In this document: positions 32,071-43,980 of the stretch, in pieces
How positions within the stretch are numbered: position 1 is the first letter of the stretch
Layout of the letters: every line of letters starts with the position of its first letter
Origin: Mycogone perniciosa
Lineage: Eukaryota; Ascomycota; Sordariomycetes; Hypocreales; Hypocreaceae
Direction of reading: 5' to 3'
Length of the DNA: 64,000 bases
Assembly (NCBI GenBank): GCA_025331125.1
Contig: JAOALB010000172.1
Span: 40,489 to 104,488, forward strand
The notes under the pieces: model-generated
Seen by the model: the letters and a program-made list of their open reading frames with translations, nothing else
Database searches by the model: none
What the model was told of the DNA's origin: nothing
Made by a program: the position numbers and the translations under genes

Positions 32071-33689
32071 ATGACTCAAAAGATGTCGTCGGCCGCCATG
32101 CTAGCAGGCAATGTCTGTGCAACATGCCGCAGCCGCAAGAAGGGTTGCGATAAGTTCATGCCCACGTGCGGATACTGCCAGCATCGCGGGTTGGCTTGCT
32201 CCTACGACTGGAACAATGACGCGATTGTGCATCAAGAATCCCGGAGCCCTTCAAAGACCTCGATTTCAGCCTCACTGACGCCGCCCAGACCTCTACTGTC
32301 TATACCCTCTACCAGCGGTGGCCGCCCGCCCGAGACCCTGGACCAGGTGTTGCATCTGTACGTGTGCGACGTGCCGAATTTGCTCGGCATGAACCTGCAT
32401 GATGCCCTGGTTTGTTACTTTAGCGGGCCGCGCATGTGGTTGCCAGTAGTGCATCCGGACCGTGTCTTCAAGGGTGTCGCCGAGACTGGCGGCCGATCCG
32501 CTCCTCCATCGGCCGACTTTTCAATTATGCTGCTGGCCATTTGCCTTCTGGGTGTTCCAATGTCACAGTCCATCAGCAATGCGGGCCCCGAAGATTCGCT
32601 GTACATCTCTGTCAAGACACTCTTTGGGCATGTCCAGGCCGTGGGATGTGTGTCTCCTACACTCGTTCAGGCGGCACAGTTGATTAGTGCGTTTGAGTTT
32701 GCGACTGGACGGCAGGATGCGGCCGCTATTTCTATCGGGGCGTGTGCGAGAATGGCGAGTGTCTTGGATATGGAGTCCAATCCAGCTTTGACAGATAATA
32801 CAGCACCCTATACAGAATCCACCCTGGAGGAGATCAATATATGGTGGGGAGTAGTCGTGTTCGAGAGGTCAGTCTCCATAGCACGACCCCATTGCCTCAT
32901 GTCACTAAAACCAAATGCAGGATCATCCTTTCGCTATTTCCACATAGATTATATCGCCCAGTAACCGACATCCCACCTCAGGGTGCACAGCTACCTTCGG
33001 ACCTCACTTACAATCCCAAAAGCCCGAGCCCGGTTGTCTCCAACTCACAGGACATCTGTTGTTTCGCACTCCAGACACAGGCTGTACGGCTTCTGGACCG
33101 AGTGTTTGTATTTATGAAGTCGCAGGCCATGTTGCCTGATCTGATACACGAAATCAAGGAGCTTGACGACTGTCTCTGGCGCTTCTTGGCTGTCATAATC
33201 GATGTATTCGGTCGCAACCAATCATTGTCGCCCAGCCCCATAGCAACAACAATGAGGTATGTGGTTGCACTCTCTTATGACCTTGTTCTATCTATTGTAT
33301 TTGTTAGCTAATTTCTTGGCTAATTGCCTCGTGGCAGGGCCATTTACCTATTGCACCGACACACCTTATTCCTCACAGACATATTACCCAGCGAGGACAC
33401 CTTCACGGTGGAACAAAAAGCACAATCACACGTAGCAATACAATCGGCAATTCGGATCCTGGGAGATGCCAGTATCAACTACAATGTGTACCGGCATGGT
33501 AAGCGATCCCCATTATGTGCACGATACAACGTCCGTGGAGCCGCCGAGTACATGGGCAATTATGCGAGCTGTATGCCCGAGGAAGATAGACAAATATATG
33601 AGAAGGCGATAGCACAGCTGGAGACAGCGACGTTTGAGCGATGGGGACCTGCACGGCCAGCCCTACCGCAGCTAAGGTTGCCCGGTTGA
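32071..33689 (+). CDS. Zn2Cys6 fungal transcription factor
   Basis: Three exons (32071-32867, 32921-33256, 33338-33689) give 494 residues. The binuclear zinc cluster lies at residues 16-43 with spacing C-X2-C-X6-C-X6-C-X2-C-X6-C (CATCRSRKKGCDKFMPTC then GYCQHRGLAC). A Ser/Pro linker follows, then the fungal-specific middle region (residues about 100-450), including MARMASVLDM-like helices (CARMASVLDME), WWGVVVFER at the first splice junction and RAIYLLHRHTLFLTD at the second. The C-terminal AAEYMGNY and AQLETATFERWGPARPAL are typical ends of this class. It should act in the nucleus as a sequence-specific regulator. Target genes cannot be read here; nearest neighbours are a BTB gene (divergent) and a protease. 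An in-frame ATG at 32083 is an alternative start. Confidence 0.9.
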
Positions 33690-34248
33690 GATCGAGCCGT
33701 TTCAATGTCACTATAGGCGTCATGAGTCATAGGAGACCGGGTTCCCGCAAGGGATACCGTATTAGGGCCAATGAATCTTCGAATTGTTATAAATAACAAG
33801 CACGCACTATGTCACTATATATTTTGGTAAATGATTAAACAACATGGGCCGGGGCTATAGAGTATGAGCAAGCGGCCGTTTACACAGACAAGCTTGCAAA
33901 ACCTCTTGCCTATTTGTACACTAGTATCTTCATTAACGTAATCCGCAAACCAATGTGCCTGTGGTATGATAGCAACATGGAGAGTCTTGCAGCCGGAATG
34001 TGTTGTTGCGGGCAGCAGCGACGCCACTGTCATCTTGATTGAAGGGACAATTGTATACAAGGAAAGAGATACCGTGGCCAGTATGTGCTCAATACCTTAA
34101 TAATGTATATTCTCTGTATAAATATTTTCAACTTAGCAATACAGGATTCCATGTGCTACACAAAACATAACTCTCGATGCAGACACGACCTATCTCTTGG
34201 CACTATCTCCTGACATTGTTACATAGTCTTGAGCGGTTGAAGAACCAG
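33690..34248. other. Intergenic between convergent genes
   Basis: No gene seen. The stretch lies between the 3' ends of the regulator (plus) and the protease (minus) and would hold both 3' untranslated regions. Confidence 0.5.
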
Positions 34249-37200
34249 CTAGTATCGTGATGATACAGAATCACCCGGCGATTCGAGCTTGTCGGTCTAA
34301 GGACAAGAGTTGGTAACCTTGGTATAAAGTTAGTACACAGTGACCTGGGGAAGGAACAAGCACTTACACCAGTCAATGGTGACTCAGTGGTCTTCAAAAC
34401 CAGTTGACCATCATCTTCATCCGGTGTAGCCGCAACCTGGCCGTTTGGTCCAGCATTCAAGTTACAGGCATTGCCAACAACGCCGTTCCAAGCAATATTA
34501 GGCCAGTCAATACCACCCGTTGGATTACGCGACCAACTCCACTTGTTGATAATAAAGTCCACATTTTCCGCAATCTGCGCATTGCCGCCAGCGTAGACTT
34601 GGCTCTGAATATTGGCGTTTGGATGGGCCATGAGGTATGCAACCAAGCCGGAGACAATTGGCGCTGCGAAAGATGTACCTTGCCCATCGGAGTCGTAGTA
34701 ACCAGTACTACTATCCGCAACTACCAATCCGGAGCCCCTGGCATATACTGATAGGCATGTTGACAAGGTGTTTCTGGCGTCGCATTTGGCAGTAAAGACA
34801 TCTCGTTTTCCGTTTTCATCCACTGAGCCAACGATAATAAGGCCATCAATACTTGAAATGTAAAATTGAGGGACCCCTTCATCGTAAAGCCCGGCTGATC
34901 CGGGTAGCCTGCCGTTATTGCCGGCAGCAACAACGGGAACAGCACCAATATCGATGAACCTCCGCATAGCTTTCGCTAGCCAGAAGTTCTGCGAGAGCCG
35001 GCCTTTAGAGGGAATACTCCAGGACATATTGACAACAGTCTTTCCTTGCCGCCCTTTTGCAATAATATCATTGTAAGTTGCAGTTAAAGCGTCTATAAGG
35101 TCTTTTTCAGTTTTTGAGGAACTGGCAATATCGATCAATGTTGCAGATGACGCGACTCCGAGGACCTTTCCTACTGCCTGTCCAGCAACCTTAGTGCCGT
35201 GAGTGTTTTTAGGGACGAAGTTGTTGATAATAATCTGCTCTTTCGGGATTCCACTAAATTCTGGGTGACTCAGATCAACACCCTCATCAACAACGTAGAT
35301 AAAGGTGCCCTTTCCTGGGTTATTCTCATAAACATAGTCAAACCCGTCAGTGGTGGCCTCAGTAAACCATTTCTGAGACAATGAAGTAAGGTGACCAATA
35401 GTGAGTCCAGAGAGCCCTTTACGGCCGATTAACTGGGTTGCTGATATAGTGCTGCCGGATTGAGCAGTGCCTCTTGGGTTATCAGTCCGTTTTTCAAGGC
35501 CTAGCTTTGGCAATTCTTCGAGAGCCAAGCTCCTCTTCGGATTTTTGATGTCCTGGAAGATATCGGGGAGTTCATTTTCCGTTGCCGAGAAGACTATTTT
35601 GTTCTGCTGCACATCCTCCAATTCCGTGTCATTTAGACTGACTACCCGCGCAATTGCAAATGGGCTGTTGATGATATCAGTGTCAGGGTGGGAGGACAAT
35701 TTGTCGGTGAAAGCCTGGAATCGATCGACCGAGACGCCGTCTGCTGCGACAAGGAGGTACGGGGTCGCCGATGCGGTAGGAGAGCTGGTCGTAGAAGTGA
35801 CTGTAACGGAAGTTGGTTGCGAATGTGGTGTAGTTGATGGATTACTATCGTCGCTGGAAGGATGTAGATGAAGGAATATCAGGGCCAGAAGAGCAACTAG
35901 ATACGCAGACACAAAGTCAGTTCCATGTCGTCTTGTCGTCTTGCGCATCATCAACATGTACTTACAAATGCCATGACCAGCTGCTATAGCTGCAAGACTA
36001 GCACCGCTGATCTTGCCGATGGCGCTTTTCTGTAATCGAGGGTTAGTTGCGAATTAAAGTAACCTCCAGGTAACTTACCGCCGTGCCTGCGACTTGCAAG
36101 TCTCTAGCTGTATTCAGGAGCGGCGTGGTTGAGCTGGTTGACTCGGCAATTGACCGAAGATCATCTTCTATTGCGGTTTGCACATCTCCAAGTGGCTTAA
36201 GGGGAACATCAAAGGCCTGCTGTGCGTTTTGCAGAGTTGGAGGATCAACAAAGGGGTTAGACTGGCCTGGACGTGAAACATCTGCGCTGCCCGCACGACG
36301 ATAGAGAACACCTCCATTCCGTGCTGCCTCATCTTTACGTAAGGTTAGGGATAAATTCACAGAGACTAGTAGTCAACAACATACCTAAAAGAGCCCGCAA
36401 ATGAGGATATCGATTCTCCATGTCGGTCAATGTATTGTCCAGCTCGGTGACAGTTATGGTTCGACTTCGCTTCCTGGGTAACCACCGCTTCTGACCACCA
36501 TTGGCTTTCTGCTGATTTTGCCACTGTTGAATAAGGTCATTGTATTGCCCAGTAAGCGTCTGCAACTCAAATAGGGTACTATTATATTGCAGTAGGACCT
36601 GGGTAAGCTCATCCAAGGTAGGATCAGACCACGTTGTGTCCTCATAGACCTGCAGCCTATTACTCTGACCACAATACTCAGTAGGTGAGCCAGCACAAAC
36701 AGTATTGCAGTCACTGTCTGAAGCTTTAGTAAGTGAATGAAGGGTATTTCCCATAAAGCATTCTGAGCCGAACTCGAGGCCAGCGTAGCGTAGGTTTTGT
36801 TTGTCCGCCAATGCTATACATTTTTCAACTGTCATTCCATTCGAGCTTGCATCAGCGCTATTGGCGACAACCAAGACACGGGAATCAGAGCTATCAATAT
36901 AGCACCCGCTATATTTATAGTTGCCATGCTGCTTTACGATCGTAGGCTTGCTTGGTGTGCTCGTTGTGGATGACGCAGGTTGTTGTACTGGTGTTGATGA
37001 TGAGCTTGATTTGGTAGTAGTCATTGGTGGAGCTGCTGTCGTTTGGCGTATAGATGTGCTCTGGGACGAAGGCTTTGACGACGACGACGACGACGACAGA
37101 GGCGGCGATCCACCGCCAGCTGCGCACGTAGACGCTCCAGTCGTGCAAGTGTCACCACTGGGGCATGCAAGACACAAGTCTCCAATAGTACACTGGATAG

Positions 37201-37628
37201 AAGCATTATCACAACATACGGTACCAGACTTGTAGCAGTTTCCATGACTGCAGATGTGTTAGTGTCGCCACGGCATTCAAGGAAATTGGATAGGCTTATG
37301 AAGATGAAACGCACCAGCAAACACCCCCGTTGGAGCATTCTACAGCTTCGAATGTCTTGGGATTGAGTGCACACCATGTCTGACCAGCCGGTGCGCATGC
37401 AATGGTGCCCTCAAACGAAATACAAACCTCTCCCGCTTGACAGGCGGCCGCGTCGCAACTGGACTGCTGACAGAGCCATCCGTTGGGACAGGAGGCATCT
37501 TTGGATAGTCCTCGCTGGGAGACTTTAGCAATATTACTGCTTTTGGATGCAGCCAAGGAGCCAGTCAACAGCAGGAGAAACATGCCTGCGCCGGCAATGC
37601 GGCGATGAACGGATGTAAAGGCTACCAT
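34249..37628 (-). CDS. WSC domain-subtilisin (S8) fusion, secretory, membrane-spanning
   Basis: Six exons (37628-37315, 37247-36385, 36332-36079, 36029-35966, 35896-34368, 34296-34249) join in phase to 1023 residues. In order: signal peptide (GAGMFLLLLTGSLA), two cysteine-rich segments (residues about 45-160), a Ser/Thr linker with an eight-Ser run, a WSC domain (YSGCYIDSSDSRVL, CIALADKQNLRYAGLEFG, EYCGQSNRLQVYE), a helical linker, a hydrophobic membrane segment spanning the exon D/E junction (GHGIFALLALIFLHLH), and a subtilisin domain with catalytic Asp (VDEGVDLSHPEF), His (NTHGTKVAG), oxyanion Asn (AAGNNGRLPG) and Ser (GQGTSFAAP). All catalytic residues are present. WSC domains bind glycans, so anchoring a protease at the wall is likely. 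The last intron replaces an unlikely C-terminus; without it the frame would stop at 34203. Confidence 0.88.
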
Positions 37629-38631
37629 CTCAACCAGCTTAGGGCAATATGGAAAACGATTTTTGGTAGGCAAGCTTCTGTGCTCAGCCTTGCATATATA
37701 TCAACCAGCTACCAGCTTCTACATTGCCGCGCAAAAGGTTTCGGTAGATCTCCTATAGCGTCGCCTTACAACAGTGACCGAAACTTTCTTCTCCCCACTG
37801 TACATGGTATAGAAACTTGAAATCCTTCGTATCCTCCCGGTGTAAGCACTTGTCGTGTGTAGAGATGAGGTCCGTGAGATATTAAATTACACGAGCAGAA
37901 ATAATGTCGTATAGTTGTTGGATAGTGGGTATTGGGTCGGAAGACTCGGAGAAAACGAAGCGAAGGAGCTTGTGATGTGGACCGCAAGGAAGGTCTAAGG
38001 CTGTGGGGAAGAGCAATGCGACGCGTTCCTCTTGCACTATAGATTGGCGGGCCAGGAAACTATTATTGATAGAGGTTATTTTTTTGGAGGAAATTAGCAG
38101 AAGAGATGAAGCAAGATGGAATTCAGTTGCCTTTCTGAACCTATATTGTGAAGATGACTGTGTCGTTGCGGTTATTAACTGCCGTCCAACGATAGAGCTT
38201 ATTATGGTTGTTTAGAACAACTCGCATAGAGGTCCAGGCCCGTAAGCTGTCCACTTATTGTTCTCCTACGCAGCCCTTGGCTGTAGTAGTATTAGGGAGG
38301 ATAGACTCCAACTGTAAGCAGAATACAAAGTAAGGTTGTTGAATACCGTATACCGTACTCCGTATATACTCGGTAAGTTCGCTGGCCGCTAAACAGCGCC
38401 ACTGGCCCATATAAACCCTAGTGTCATCCGTGTATAGTATACTTATGGAGTACTAAGGTCTTTAATCGCACCAACCTTTTCCTGTCTGATTTACGCTAGT
38501 ATCTAGCAAGTTAGCAGAGCAAAGAGAAGTGGAATACTTCGGATACGGTACCTAGATAGTCGTAACTAGTTTAGCCATCCCCTGACAGAACTACCTTAAA
38601 GTAAGCTTCACAACCGGCAACTATTGCCGTG
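37629..38631. other. Intergenic, no gene seen
   Basis: Upstream region of the WSC-subtilisin gene. It contains a TACTCCGTA at 38356 and small frames without family content. Confidence 0.5.
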
Positions 38632-38808
38632 TCTCTTATTAGTGGCAGCCGACTCCGCGCCATCTCGTTCCTTGGCGGCGGACAATTGAAATCTCATTCC
38701 TTAGCGGCGGACAATGGAAATATCGCTTCTTAGTAGCAGCTGATGGATATCTTGCTTATTAGCAGCGGCAGATAGACGTCCTGCTTCTTAACTAGCGGCG
38801 GCCGGTCC
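38632..38808. repeat. Degenerate minisatellite, about six 29-bp units
   Basis: About six units of roughly 29 bp repeat a pattern of TCTC(A/G)TTCCTTAGCGGCGGAC followed by AAT-GAAA. The second and third units are the most alike; outer units have drifted. The tract is non-coding and lies about 350 bp upstream of the six-hairpin glycosidase gene. Confidence 0.75.
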
Positions 38809-39156
38809 ACCCCGTACGCCTTACCGGCCCTCATCTACGCCCTACGAGTTCGATCCTCCTGAACCGAATACACGTTCTGCGGCGCCCCAATGGGGATGAC
38901 CCGAACGGTTACTTCGTAGTCGCTACAATGGCAGCGAGTCTGTTAAGCTAGAGAGTTCTAGACCCCGTTAGTTGACGAAGCCGCTTTCCGGGCAACGCAT
39001 AGGATTAACTTGACACGAGTTGCCAAGTTAGGAAGACAAGCTGGTCCTTTCAATATTATTAGTATATAGCTGAAGAGGAAACTTATGTATTTCCCTATTG
39101 TATCATGCCCCTCTCGTTGGCTTGGATAGCTTCCCAGTACAGTCAGAATCGCCAAG

Positions 39157-42100
39157 ATGCATACAACACTATCCCTTGCACTAGGGCTCTTTGCCAGCAC
39201 CTGCTTAGCCAATGATGTTGTTGCCGGCTACAACGTCTACAAAGCAGCTCAGGTTATGGTCTCCAAGGCCGCACATTCGTGGGAATGGGGCATAGCCGCA
39301 GAAGCCTTACTAGAGCTGTATAACCCAGAGTTATCGGTGTATAGTAGCAATCCCTTCCCAGGCGGCAAGATTCCTAAAGCCAACCCCGACACTACCCTCG
39401 CTCTCAAATACGCCCGCCAATTCATCAATACTAACTCGCAAGTATTTGTGGCCAATTCTGCTGTTGGTGACCCAGCCTCGCTTGGTGTCTCTGCTCTGCT
39501 GCTTGGCCAATCAGATAATAAATATATTGATGCCTCTATCCGCGAAGCTAATTATCTGCTTAATGACGCCCCGAGGTATTCTAACGGCGCTATCTCCCAT
39601 CGACCTGATGTGGCCGAGCTTTGGGCTGATAATATAGCCATGTCTTTCCCGTTCTGTATGTCCAAATATCCATTACTATACATTGATCATAACTAACCAT
39701 CATTAATAGTGGCGTACATGGCTGTGCAACAGAATAATGTGTCTCTTATGGCTGAGACTGTGAACCAGATTAGGCTGCATCGCGCAGTTCTGAAGGGGGG
39801 AAATCTCAACTGGCAACATATTATCGGGCCACAGTCTCAGGATACTGGGCTATGGTCCACAGGTAATGGCTGGGCAGCTCTTGGAATGACCCGGGTACTC
39901 TATACACTGCAGAAGTGGTCCAGTTCATCAGGCACCCTAGGATCGCAAGCTGGCCAGCTAAAGTCTTGGATTAAAGAGATTCTTGATGGGGCTATGCAGT
40001 CTGGGACAGATAATGGTCTCCTACACAACTATCTCGGCGACAGCAGCTGGTTTGGCGACATTTCTGGGACAGCTGTGCTATCGGCTATAGCTTACCGAAT
40101 GGCTGTCAATGACCCAGGTACGCAAACCTCTTATATTCCTCGTGTTACTTAATTGAAAATGAATGCTAAAACGAAATAGGCATGTTCGGAACGCAATATA
40201 TCACCTGGGCTGACAATAACCGCAAAGTCCTTAGTGGGAAAGAGGGAGATAACGGCATCTTCTCGCCTGCTGTAAACCCATATAACTGGAAAGACCGTAG
40301 CCAGTACACTGCTGGATCCCCCGAAGGACAGGCCTTTACAGTTTTCCTATACACAGCGTTTAGAGACTGTTTAAATGCCGGTGTCTGTCAGGGCCCCTCT
40401 CCTACGACTATCTCGCATCCTGGCATTGGGCCTATCGATATCTTGACTGTGCTTGGCGGCGCCCGCGTCACCTTTGGTGAAATGTCCGCTCCTACCGGCA
40501 CCGCTTGCTCGGGAGTCCAAAGTTGCGATATAGAAGATTGTGCAGGGCAGTTCCTTGGAAACACAAAGTACCCAACCTGCACAGGTGGCAGCAAAAAGGG
40601 TTGCCAGTGCAAGATCACAGACAAGACCTGTGGGCCTCGTCAGGCTTGCAATAAGAATGGATGCGCCGGCTCCTTCAATGGTCTCGGTAATGTCAAGTAC
40701 GCTCAGTGCACTGGCAATTTCGAGGGATGCGAGTGCCTGGCATCAGTTGAGTCGTGCGGGCCGCATGCCTCTTGCGACCAAAATGGATGCGAAGGCTCGT
40801 TCAATAACCTCGGCAATGTGCCGTATGCTGTGTGTACAGGTAACTTTGTGGGTTGCAACTGTACAGCACAGGCAGATACCTGCGGACCCCATGCCCCTTG
40901 TGATAATAATGGCTGTGCCGGCTCCTTCAATGGCCTCGGCAACGTACCATTCGCACAATGCACAGGCAACTTCAAAGGTTGTCAGTGTAAGGCATCAGAT
41001 AAGACCTGTGGCGCACATCTATCCTGCGACCTCCACGGATGCTCTGGATCCTTTAACGGTCTCGGTAATGTACCATTTGCTAAATGCACCGGCAACTTCC
41101 TAGGGTGTGACTGCTTGCCACAGCCTGATACATGTGGCCCAGCGCAGGATTGCGCAAGAAACGGCTGCAACGGTCAATTCAACCTCAATAACGGCAAGGC
41201 CTATTGCACAGGCAACTTCCAGGGATGCGAATGCAAGTCCAATGCAGGAACCTGTGGCGAACCGCAACCTTGTGACAAGGGCAACTGCGAAGGCAATTTC
41301 ATCAGCGAGACGGCTTTGCCTGTCTGCACCAATTTCTTCAAGGGCTGTGTGTGCCAGAGAACAGACGCCACGTGTGGCCCCATGCAGGGTTGTGATGATA
41401 GAGGGTGTGCAGGCGGCTACGATGCCGAGGGCGTGGCTCGCTGCCAGGGGAACTTCAAGGGGTGTAAATGCAAATCTACCGCGGTAAGTGGCCGGACATT
41501 CGTCCTTGTGCGTCTTAACCCTGCAGTGGCTAACTTGTATATAAGAACACCTGTGGCAAGATTCAAGACTGCGATAAAGGTGGTTGCAACGGCTCCTTCA
41601 ATAATGGCCGCACGTCGGTATGCACCGGCAACTTCAAAGGTTGTGTCTGTAACCCGGTTGCTGTAAGTTGTTGTCCAGTGTCCTCCTAACCCTAAACCCT
41701 GCACTTCGTTCGCTGACCTTTCCAAGGCGACGTGTGGTGGAGTTAACAGCTGCTCTGCCAACGGTTGCAACGGCTCCTTCAATGGCGGCAACCCCCTTTG
41801 CACCAACGACAACTTTGGCTGCCCTTGTAGACCCGATGGCATCTGGATCCCGCCCGTGCATCCACCACCACAACAGCAAACATACACGTCTATCGTCCTC
41901 ATCAGCGAGGAATTTGATACCCCTCAGCCTCACGAGTACACTCCGATAGTTTGGCACGTCTTTAATATCAACGGCGTCTTCACCGACGATAGCCTGTGTA
42001 CTTACCATGACCTGGTGAATAGTGGTGGCACATTACCTTACCCAGAGAGCATGCCGGCTTTCAATATTGAACACTTCACTAACTGCAAATATTCTGGGTC

Positions 42101-42263
42101 GAAAGATAGTGTGGGAACTATGACGTGCGATGGCAACACACAGGCCTCCTGCGTTAGCAGCCGCGGCGCGTCAAATTGCAACAATATAGGCGGGTCACTA
42201 TACGATGACGCCGTTCTTTTCTGGAATGTTGAATGTACTATCACAGGCCCTGGAACCGCATAA
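39157..42263 (+). CDS. YteR-like six-hairpin glycosidase with ten cysteine repeats
   Basis: Five exons (39157-39655, 39710-40117, 40180-41483, 41546-41662, 41727-42263) give 954 residues in phase. Residues 1-18 are a signal peptide. Residues about 20-400 match the six-hairpin glycosidase fold of GH88/GH105 (YteR-like) proteins: WEWGIAAEALLEL, then PDVAELWADNIAMSFPFLAYM, where the Asp-bearing WADN is the expected active-site region, then QDTGLWSTGNGWAALG. Residues about 455-845 are ten tandem units of about 40 residues, each with six cysteines (TCGPHAPCDNNGCAGSFNGL type, ending CTGNFKGCQC). A C-terminal domain of about 150 residues (YTSIVLISEEF, WNVECTITGPGTA) follows a Pro-rich hinge. Introns 3 and 4 fall exactly between repeats 8/9 and 9/10, both phase 0. 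Expected secreted; substrate (pectin- or wall-derived unsaturated uronide) is inferred from the fold. Confidence 0.88.
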
Positions 42264-43030
42264 TTCCCATGTATATGACATCAAGCCTTAGCTGGCCCCT
42301 GGATGAGAAAGCTTCTTTTCAGGTACATGTTTAGTTGATTTGTCTTCCTATATCTTCGTCCTTCAACTTCCCTATGTCCTATGATCCTCTTCAAGCAGCC
42401 TCTGTCTTCTCTTACTGCTACCTCGCACATCTATCTGCCTGAATAAGAATAAGGAGCTAATTATCTTTGGGGTTGAGACAATGCATCAATCTATACGGAG
42501 TAGTTTATGGTACAATATATCCACCTAAGCGTCGCAATCTGGCGCTAGGATAGACTTCAAGTCTAATTGGTCGCAGGTCATAATGCCTGATTTGGGTATT
42601 AATCTCTTTTCTTAGACAATGCAATCTGGCATTTAATGTCAACTACACACTCAATTGCGCTGTAATGTTAGTGCGGGAGCATAGGAAAGCGCAGATAGCA
42701 ATTCTCATCTGTGCTAATAGCACAACTCTTCCTAATTAGTCAGATCGTACGGAGTACTCTGTAGCTGTAGCTATTTTAATTACTAGTCAAATGATTCAAG
42801 GTTATTATATAAATGATTTCCATATTCCGTACTCTATACTATAAAAAAGGCATTAGAAATAAAGAAAGCTGTAGTCTTTACTTTTACCTCAGTATACCTA
42901 AGGTGACCCAAACGTTCACCTTTACACCACCAGACTGTAATATTAAGCTTTTGCATTGATGAATAGCTCGCCGCGATAGAGACATTATACCCTAATCTAC
43001 CTGATTTCACGACATATACGAAGCAAGCTA
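42264..43030. other. Intergenic, no gene seen
   Basis: TACGGAGTA motifs lie at 42494 and 42748 and the sequence is AT-rich between 42770 and 42900. No gene is supported. Confidence 0.5.
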
Positions 43031-43324
43031 TCTGCGACAACACTTTAAACGATGCGCAGCTGGCGATACAGTGCCCGCTTGATAACGCACGATGCACTGA
43101 CGCATCTATCCCCGCGCGTTATTCTGCCGGCCAACTCGACCAGCTTCCACTAGAGCTCATCATCCAGGTCCTGCTGTACTGTACAGAACCCTCAGCACAG
43201 CTCGATGCTCCACGTGCGAGCGCTTTAGCGACCATCTCTATCTCATCTCCGGCTTCCTGCACCCGCAGGTATATTTGCGGTAATTCTGGACGCACATGGT
43301 CTGATGTGCTGTGTGGCGTAGTGT
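43031..43324 (+). pseudogene. F-box gene fragment (tentative)
   Basis: One plus frame reads CDNTLNDAQLAIQ and then QLDQLPLELIIQVLLY, which matches the opening of an F-box (LxxLPxELLxxILxxL). It then runs on through RASALATISISSP to a stop near 43328 without the rest of a protein. No in-frame ATG is available nearby, and the remainder of the F-box partner is absent. On the opposite strand at 43238-43296, MCVQNYRKYTCGC resembles the start of the small cysteine-rich protein at 45482, so one reading may be accidental. The nearby gene at 43981 is an intact F-box protein, so a decayed duplicate is plausible. Confidence 0.35.
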
Positions 43325-43980
43325 TGTGACTTTGGGGCGTGACAAGGATAGGACCTGAGTCGGGACGTCAAGATCAGTATCTACAACTAGAGACCATGAC
43401 CTGTCGGAACACGTGTCAGCAACGAGGAACTTCAACTGACCTGGGTATTCGGAAACACAGGAACAAAGTTTGGGAGTTAGGGTAGATAGGCTCAGTATCG
43501 AGGTGATATCAACTTATTTACAGAGTACTAACAGTAATATTGCGGCACTGGTTATAGCCTGCCTTATGTCTGGTTCTGTCAGCCGACTCGCGGGACGTTG
43601 CAAACTTTATCGGAATGACAGGCGAACCCGACAAGCTGTCTGTGGCTGTAGTATTCGATGTTGGTTATCTATGTACGTAGAGTTTCCACACTTAGGCCTC
43701 CACGGGTGTCAATTCATCAATGCTGGGGGAAGCATGGTGATCCGTCGAGGTGTTGGTGACCACAAGCAGACATATTTCGCTCCGTTTGGGGCTGTTGATG
43801 GTGTTTGCTTTCGACGTGTTTATAGGGACGCGCTTCCGTCTCTTGGTAGTCGCATTCACGTGACCACTAAACGCGAGACGTGTCTTTGTCTCCTGTATCC
43901 CACCACAACATCTATCAAAGTCTCCCTCCAATAATCTCAATCGACAAACCCACATCGCATCGCAGTTACCTCACAGGACC
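43325..43980. other. Intergenic, upstream of F-box gene
   Basis: An open frame of 154 codons (43470-43934) on the plus strand has no family content and is not called. No other gene is seen. Confidence 0.45.

Noticed and set aside
40540..41103. 187-codon plus frame and several antisense frames across the cysteine repeats
   Set aside because: They are shadows of the repeat array; regular codon periodicity of the repeats keeps other frames open.
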